The notes under the pieces were generated by a model. The model made no database searches, was not told the origin of the DNA, and worked only from the letters and a program-made list of their open reading frames with translations. A stretch of DNA of 64,000 nucleotides from Symbiodinium microadriaticum (taxonomy: Eukaryota; Sar; Dinophyceae; Suessiales; Symbiodiniaceae). A program made the translations under genes and the position numbers. Shown piece after piece: positions 58,845-64,000 of this stretch (position 1 is its first letter; every line of letters begins with the position of its first letter). The DNA lies in assembly GCA_001939145.1 (NCBI GenBank), contig LSRX01000286.1:563640-627639 (forward strand), written 5' to 3'.

Positions 58845-61800
58845 TATATACACACACACTTATACACACATTATCTACGCATGTATGTATGTATGTATGT
58901 ATGTATGTATGTATGTATGTACGTATGTATGTATGTATGTATGTCCAATGTATGTATGTATGTATGTATGTATGTATGTATTTATGTATGTATGTATGTA
59001 TGTGAGTATATATGTATGTTTGTACGTATGTATGTACCTATGCATCTACGTATCTATGTATGTATGTATGCTCGTGTATGCATGCATGCATGCATGCATG
59101 GGCGGGGTGGCTGGCTGGCTGGCCGGCCGGCCGGCTGGCACTGGACAGATCGATGGATGTCTACTATATATATATATATATATATATGTACATAAATAAA
59201 TAAGAAAAAAAATATATATATATATACGTATACATATGCATGCAAGTAAATATGTATGTATGTATGTATGCATGCATGCATGCATGCATGCATGCATGCA
59301 TGCATGGATGTATGTATGTATGTATGTATGTATGTATGTATGTATGTAGGTATGTATGTATGTATGTATGTATGCATGTGCCTATCTATACATTGCGGAC
59401 GTATGGGCTATTTCTCTGGTGATGTAACTCTGTAGGTATGCCGACGTGTGCGAAGCGGATGAGCTTGCGGCTGCTGCCACAGAGGGCTCCGTCACCGAGG
59501 CTCGCTTGCCGCTGTCTGTCTTCAAACAGGCTACATGATGTCATTTAGGGTTTAGGGTCTAGGGTTTTAGGTTTTAGGGTTTAGGGTTTAGGGTTTTAGG
59601 GTTTTTAGGGTTTAGGGTTTAGGGTTTATGGGGTTAAAGGGTTCACGAATCATACCACTCCTGAAGCCTGAGAACGAAGCCCGTTGGAGAGTAGGTGGGT
59701 ATTGCAGACCCATTCTTGAAAGGCGCCGGTTGCTTGATTGGGAGCCCCAAGATTGGAATCCCCACTTTAGTCTACATTACATGAACCCTCTGGGCTTTTT
59801 CCACGTTATAGACCCTCCAAACCCGTACGCAGCCCCATAGAAAGAGACCGTAACTGTCCGGCCTTGGAATCCCTAAACCCGAAACCCTAAACCCTAAACC
59901 CTAAGCCCGAAACCCCAAACCGTAAACTCTAAACACCTGGACCTAAACCCTACCTAGACCCCCAAAGAACCTACCGTTTTAAGGACTCATATAAGGAACC
60001 CTAAGAAGGTAGGTTCTTTGGGGTCTAGGCCAACCATAGACATCCCAACCAACAGTCCCTAAACCAAAGGCCCTAAACCCTAACCAAAAGTCCCTAAACC
60101 AAGGCCCTAAACCCTAAACCAAAAGTCCCTAAACCAAAAGCCCTAAGCCCTAAACCCTAAACCAAAAGGCCCTAAAACCATAAACATCCCGGAGGTTGAG
60201 AGGTTGCTGCAGGAGCCCCAGCACCCGGACTTGGTCGACTCAAATGGCACCTGGGGATCCGATAAGGGTGTAATGCTTAGGGTTTTGGGCTTTGGGTTTA
60301 GGGTTTAGGATTTAGGGCTTCAGGCTTATCGGGTTTCAAGACCTATCCGGGATGGTCCATGTGTAATACTATTAGGTTCTCCAAAACCATGACCAGAATG
60401 GTCGTTTGTGACTTAGTTCCACAATGGCAGTATATATTTATGGACCGTTTCGGTACTATTTTGCGGTTCGAATCTACAGTTATGAGAGCATGGCTTTTTA
60501 AACTGTCTTGTAGGGTTCAGTGCTACAGGCAGAAGTTCGATGATGCTGGCAGCTGATCACGGCCACGTCGAAGTTCTGGAGTTACTGCTGGAGGCCTGCG
60601 CCGACGTAGACTTGGAAGACTTCGACGGCGTTACGAGCCTGATGGTAGCATGTGGAAACGGCCATGTTGAAGTTCTGCGATTGCTGCTGGAAGCTGGCGC
60701 CGACAAGGATATGAACGACCTTGTTGGCGACACTGGCCTGACGATAGCTTGCCTAGAGGGCCAAGCTGGAGTTGTGCGTCTACTGTTGGATGCCGGTGCC
60801 CAGTTGAACTCGAGCAACGATGCCGGGCTCACCGCTCTAATGCACGCTGCTCGAGCGGGCCATGTGGATGTTTTGCTGCAACTGGTTGAGGCCGGTGCCG
60901 ACAAGGATTCCGTCGACCTAGACGGCTCTAGTGCTCTGATACTGGCTTCTGGACGCAGCCACCCGGAAGTTCTGCGTGTCCTGCTTGAGGCCGGTGCAGA
61001 CAGCAACGCAGTCAACCACCGCGGCCAGAGTGCTCTCATGGAAGCTTCTAGACGAGGCCACGTTGAAGTCGCTCGTTTGCTTCTGGAGGCAGGTGTGGAG
61101 AAAGACCTCGTCGACAATCGCGGTAACTCCGCGTTGATGATCGCTGTCAGATACCGCCACATTGAAGTCGTACGTTTGCTGCTGGAGGCTAGCGCCGACC
61201 ATGATTTAAATGACGATCGCCGCGGCACTGCTCTCAGGATTGCTGCCAAGCGTGGCCATGTTGACATAGCGCGGCTACTGCTGGCAGCCGGCGCTGACAA
61301 GGACTCTATATGGCCAATATACAAGTACAGCGGCCTAAATATATTTTCCTTGGGGTTACTTGGTAGAAGTATACTACCCCTAGACCCTAAGCCTAAACAA
61401 CCTTAAACCCCTAAACCCTACCCACAAGGACTCCAGAGACGACGATGGCATCACTGGCCTGATGTTGGCTTCGAAAGAAGGCCATACAGGAGTTCTGCAA
61501 GTGCTACTTGCCGCCGGTGCCCAGACGAATTTGTGCAACAAAGACGGCCGCACTGGTTTGATGGTGGCATCTCAATACTGTCAGGTGGCAGTTTTGCGTC
61601 TGCTACTCCAGACACGCGCAGAAACGGATCTATTTAACAGCCGTGGTTATACTGCCCTGATGCATGGATCCAAACATGGTCTCAGTGATATTGTGCAGTT
61701 GCTTCTGGAAGCTAGTGCCGACAAGGACTTAACTCGCAGTGATGGCAGCACCGCCCTGATGCTAGCTTCACGAGAAGGCCATGCAGACGTTCTTCAATTG

Positions 61801-63549
61801 CTTTTGGAGGCCGGTGCTGACAAGAATTTGTGCAACAAGAACGGCTACACTGGCCTGATGCTGGCATCGTCAAGCGGCCATGTTGGAGTCATGCGTTTGC
61901 TGCTGGCAGCCAGTGCCGACCGAGATTTGCACAATATTGATGGCTTCACTGCCATAATGATAGCATCTCAGCATGGCCATGTTGAAGCATTGCATTTGCT
62001 GATTGAGGCGGGTGCCGATAAGGATTTGACCGACAATCGCGGCTTCACGGCCTTGATGCTTGCAGCCAAGCATGGCCAGATTAGAATCGCGCGGTTGCTG
62101 CTAGATGCTGGTGCCGCCACAGATTTAGGTGACCTTGATGGCATCACTGGCTTAATGTTAGCTGCTCGAGAAGGCAATGCTGAAGTCGCTCGGTTGCTTC
62201 TGGAGGCTAGTGCGGAGAAAGACCTGATCGACAATCGCGGATTCTCCGCATTGATGATCGCTGTTAAACACCGCCACATTGAAGTCGTACGTTTGCTGCT
62301 GGAGGCCGGTGCCAGTCGCTGCAGCGCTGCTCTCCGGGTTGCTGGGCTCTTGTACAAGAGTCCAGTAAGTTACCGTTTCAGGAACCGATGTTATTTGCTG
62401 CAGGTCCCTATACTAGTTACTGGTACTATGGAAGCTCAAATTTAGTTTAAGTTGCCTTGCTAGTATAGCAAACCGTATTCTTTGCTATAGGCCCTTTTTC
62501 TGGTCATTTGAGTTCAAGCTCCTTTCCTTAACACCCTAAACCCTAAACCCATAAGCTTTTTCTGGTAATTTGAGTTAAAATTCCTTAACACCCTAAAGCC
62601 TAAACCCTAAACCCCTAAACCCTAAACACTATCTAAACCTTAACCCCTAAGGCCCCAGGTCCTAAACCCTAAACCCTAAACTCCTAAAAAAACCGAGGTT
62701 GCTGCGAAGCATGGCCATGTTGACATCACGCGGATGCTCCTGGCAGCCGGAGCCGACAAGGACTCCAGTGACCGGGTCTCTCTGTGGGCTCTTTTTTTGT
62801 TTGTTTTGGTTTAGGGTTTAGGCTTTAGGGTTTAGGGGTTGGTGGTCTAAAGGTGTAGGCCCTAAACCCTAAACCCTAAACTCAGGGTTTGAGGTCTCCC
62901 ACTAGGCTAGACTTTCCTGTTTTTTTTTTGTGTGTGTGGTCTTTGGTTCTTATGAAATCACCCAACACCAAGAAGGGAGCCCGTTATACTCCCGGGTTGC
63001 TAGGGGTCCTAGGTGACAACGATGGCATGACGGGCCTGATGCTAGCAGCAAAGTACGGCCGTGTGAAAGTTGTGGACTTGCTGCTGGCGAAAGGCGCAGA
63101 GAAGAACTTGTCCAGCAAGAACGGCAGTACAGCTCTCGCGAAAGCCTCTCATAAAGGCCATGCTGAAACTGTGCGGCTGCTACTAGACGTCGCTGCTGCC
63201 AGAGACTTGCGCAACAGTGACGGCCTCTCTGCCATGATGGCAGCCTCTCAGCAGGGCCACATTGACACTAGGCTGTTCAGTCACGTGCGTGATTTATCTT
63301 GCTTACTCTTATGTTGACTAAACCCTCATACATATTATTATTATTATTATTATCATTATTATTATCATTATTACTTTTATTATTCGTATTAGTATTATTG
63401 TTAGTAGATTCTTCATCCCAGCGGGTTACCGAACAACCTAGGAAATCGTGCGTATGCTGCTGGAGGCGGGGGCCGAGAAGGACTTGGCAGACAATCGGGG
63501 CTCCACTGCCCTGATGTTAGCGGCCAAGCATGGTCAGATGGGAGTCTTA
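58536..63549 (+). CDS. Ubiquitin-like/ankyrin-repeat protein gene (8 exons, 3' end beyond window)
   Basis: Modelled by eye as exons 58536-58792, 59436-59499, 60195-60267, 60529-61301, 61429-62337, 62698-62767, 63013-63263 and 63442-63549, all in one unbroken frame (about 530 codons). The N-terminal ~75 residues form a ubiquitin-like fold (MLHVRMLSGEEVASIPVDEL...LDSPMDLVLVLLP). A short acidic linker follows, then at least 20 ankyrin repeats of 33 residues with consensus cores such as GHVEVLRLLLEAGADKDLVD and TALMLA. Known members of this architecture are abundant in symbiodiniacean dinoflagellates. Ankyrin repeats bind protein partners, and the ubiquitin-like part may link to ubiquitin pathways; the exact role is unknown. 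Introns use GT (3), GC (2) and GA (2) donors, and all acceptors are AG|G. The 5' start is the ATG before the conserved LHVRMLSGEE motif; the frame is open upstream, so a longer N-terminus is possible. Confidence 0.85.
58797..59390. repeat. TATG/TGCA/TA compound microsatellite in intron 1
   Basis: Long runs of TATG (58880-59030, 59240-59380), TGCA (59078-59098, 59268-59305), CTGG/CCGG and TA. All large frames here (Met-Tyr-Val-Cys or His-Thr-Tyr-Ile repeats) are artefacts. Confidence 0.95.
59436..59499 (+). CDS. Exon 2: linker
   Basis: CTGTAG|G, one base, YADVCEADELAAAATEGSVT + E, ending ACCGAG|GCTCGC (GC donor). The DELAAAATEGSV motif is the usual linker between the ubiquitin-like and ankyrin parts in this family. 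Confidence 0.7.
59545..59635. repeat. TTTAGGG block in intron 2
   Basis: Dense heptamers. The rest of the intron has an open stretch (59628-59840), a family E copy (59952-60029) and a CCCTAAA array with CCAAAAG spacers (60050-60185). Confidence 0.85.
60195..60267 (+). CDS. Exon 3: linker
   Basis: CCGGAG|G ... GATAAGG|GTGTAA. Reads VERLLQEPQHPDLVDSNGTW, the family's conserved lead-in to the first ankyrin repeat. Removing intron 2 reconstitutes SVTEVERLLQEPQHPD, strong support for both junctions. Confidence 0.75.
60529..61301 (+). CDS. Exon 4: ankyrin repeats 1-8
   Basis: GCTACAG|G, two bases, then MLAADHGHVEVLELLLEACA and about eight 33-residue repeats (TSLMVACGNGHVEVLRLLLE and so on). Ends GACAAG|GACTCT. 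The antisense frames 60557-61324 and 60918-61202 are shadows of the repeats. Confidence 0.9.
61302..61428 (+). other. Intron 4: GA-AG, bounded by a 9-bp direct repeat
   Basis: 127 bp. CAAGGACTC is present at 61298-61306 and again at 61425-61433. Cutting before GACTC at both places gives a GA...AG intron and restores ADKDSRDDDG. The interior has a small inverted repeat (GGGGTTACTTGGTAG) and CCCTAAA. Confidence 0.8.
61429..62337 (+). CDS. Exon 5: ankyrin repeats 9-17
   Basis: CACAAG|G, 303 codons in phase 0, about nine repeats (TGLMLASKEGHTGVLQVLLA ... HIEVVRLLLEAGASRCSAAL), ending CTCCGG|GTTGCT. The region's ORF runs on for about 110 more bases past the donor before a stop, but the repeat register shows the junction. 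Confidence 0.85.
62338..62697 (+). other. Intron 5: GT-AG with GGTTGCT at both ends
   Basis: 360 bp. GGTTGCT at 62337 and at 62697. Inside, a ~45-bp segment starting CTTTTTCTGG is repeated at 62494 and 62556, each time followed by CCCTAAA. Confidence 0.75.
62698..62767 (+). CDS. Exon 6: ankyrin repeat
   Basis: ACCGAG|G: VAAKHGHVDITRMLLAAGAD + KDS, ending CTCCA|GTGACC. Too short for most ORF finders, but the repeat register is exact. Confidence 0.8.
62768..63012 (+). other. Intron 6: GT-AG with GTGAC at both ends
   Basis: 245 bp with a TTTAGGG and an opposing CCCTAAA block inside. GTGAC starts the intron and starts the next exon. Confidence 0.75.
63013..63263 (+). CDS. Exon 7: ankyrin repeats
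   Basis: GTCCTAG|G, two bases, DNDGMTGLMLAAKYGRVKVV..., ending GGCCACATT|GACACT (GA donor). Confidence 0.8.
63328..63410. repeat. ATT trinucleotide-rich run in intron 7
   Basis: (ATT)n with interruptions; the poly-Leu frame here is an artefact. Confidence 0.85.
63442..63549 (+). CDS. Exon 8: ankyrin repeat (gene continues)
   Basis: AACCTAG|G: EIVRMLLEAGAEKDLADNRG..., ending GTCTTA|GTAGAG. The rest of the gene lies beyond 64000. Confidence 0.75.
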
Positions 63550-63679
63550 GTAGAGCAAGCAAGTGCCTTTTTATGTTTGTGCTGGCTTGTATAGTCACTC
63601 TGTCTCTCTCTTTCTCTCGCTTTATTTATTTTGTATATACACATGGTTGATGTTTTGTTATATGTATACCGTGTACATA

Positions 63680-63742
63680 TGTTTGTATGTATGTATGTAT
63701 GTATGTATGTATGGATGGCTGGATGGATGGATGGATGGATGG

Positions 63743-63777
<35 letters not shown>

Positions 63778-63835
63778 CATGTATGTATGTATGTATGTAT
63801 GTATGCATGCATGTATGTATGTATGTATGTATGTA
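63680..63835. repeat. TATG/GATG compound microsatellite in intron 8
   Basis: Runs of TATG, GATG and TGCA. All frames across it on both strands are artefacts. (TA)n and (TG)n follow at 63905-63935. Confidence 0.95.
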
Positions 63836-63903
63836 TGATGATTATGTACGAATATATTCATCATATATTATTATTATGTCTATGTATGTATGTATCTTTA
63901 TAC

Positions 63904-63934
<31 letters not shown>

Positions 63935-64000
63935 AATCAAAAGGGTTAACCCCTTGTAGGTCCCCAAAGCGAACTTGGCAAGTAAGGAAGCACATGCGTG

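Noticed and set aside
58797..59422. Long frames of Met-Tyr-Val-Cys or His-Thr-Tyr-Ile repeats on both strands
   Set aside because: Products of the TATG and TGCA microsatellite in intron 1 of the ankyrin gene.
59628..59840. 70-residue plus frame inside intron 2 of the ankyrin gene
   Set aside because: The exon 2-exon 3 junction restores the family's linker motif without it, so it is not needed; may be chance or an unused exon.
60557..62357. Minus-strand frames of 94-255 residues opposite the ankyrin exons
   Set aside because: Antisense shadows of the repetitive coding strand, where the repeat phase avoids stops in the opposite frame.
1..64000. Window as a true telomere or subtelomere end
   Set aside because: The heptamer arrays are short, degenerate, in both orientations and evenly scattered, with no terminal array at either edge.
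1..64000. CRISPR arrays, bacterial operons, prophage or plasmid features
   Set aside because: Repeats are telomeric, palindromic or simple-sequence; no repeat-spacer regularity, no ribosome binding sites and no prokaryote-type gene spacing.
1..64000. tRNA genes, 5S rRNA and dinoflagellate spliced-leader relicts
   Set aside because: Scanned by eye for T-loop motifs and for the spliced-leader core; nothing convincing, although a tRNA finder should be run.

Overview
The window looks like nuclear DNA of a dinoflagellate, most likely Symbiodiniaceae or a close relative. Four lines of evidence support this. (1) At the right end is a ubiquitin-like plus ankyrin-repeat gene of a type I associate with symbiodiniacean genomes. 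Its introns start with GT, GC or GA, and every acceptor I can place reads AG|G, the dinoflagellate splice signature. (2) A decayed piece of nuclear 18S rRNA lies at 39.3-40.05 kb. (3) The telomere-type heptamer TTTAGGG/CCCTAAA, in degenerate form, is scattered through the whole window on both strands. (4) All supportable exons lie on the plus strand, as expected for unidirectional dinoflagellate gene clusters. No bacterial, plasmid or viral features were seen.

Layout. From 1 to about 58.4 kb there are few long reading frames, but this is not empty DNA. I can pick out about 60 short exon-like segments (roughly 30-130 bp, GC-richer, open, often bounded by AG|G and G[TCA]). They are separated by introns made of degenerate CCCTAAA/TTTAGGG blocks, microsatellites and at least 15 families of 80-180 bp palindromic elements, called A to O here. 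I recognise none of the encoded proteins, so these are offered as exon candidates, not named genes. Likely gene ends are stop-containing exons near 2.05, 29.75, 36.09, 38.68, 40.42 and 53.39 kb. From 58.5 kb to the right edge one gene can be modelled exon by exon in a single consistent frame: a ubiquitin-like first exon, two linker exons, then at least 20 ankyrin repeats over five exons, continuing off the window.

Main observation. Several palindromic families appear to act as introns (introner-like elements). Copies sit within or very near the splice junctions. Removing them at AG|G-type junctions restores an open frame in several places (2.1, 45.2, 48.2 and 53 kb). Family C carries the donor and acceptor in its own terminal inverted repeat, and one copy has a second family (B) nested in it with a 5-bp target duplication. 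Short CCCTAAA arrays are also found as insertions flanked by 19-21 bp direct repeats, suggesting that telomere-like DNA enters chromosomes at breaks.

Limits. All translations and alignments were done by eye. No search or splice predictor was run. Many exon edges can be shifted and alternative frames are often open, so exon confidence is moderate at best. The one N at 18851 marks a suspicious join.
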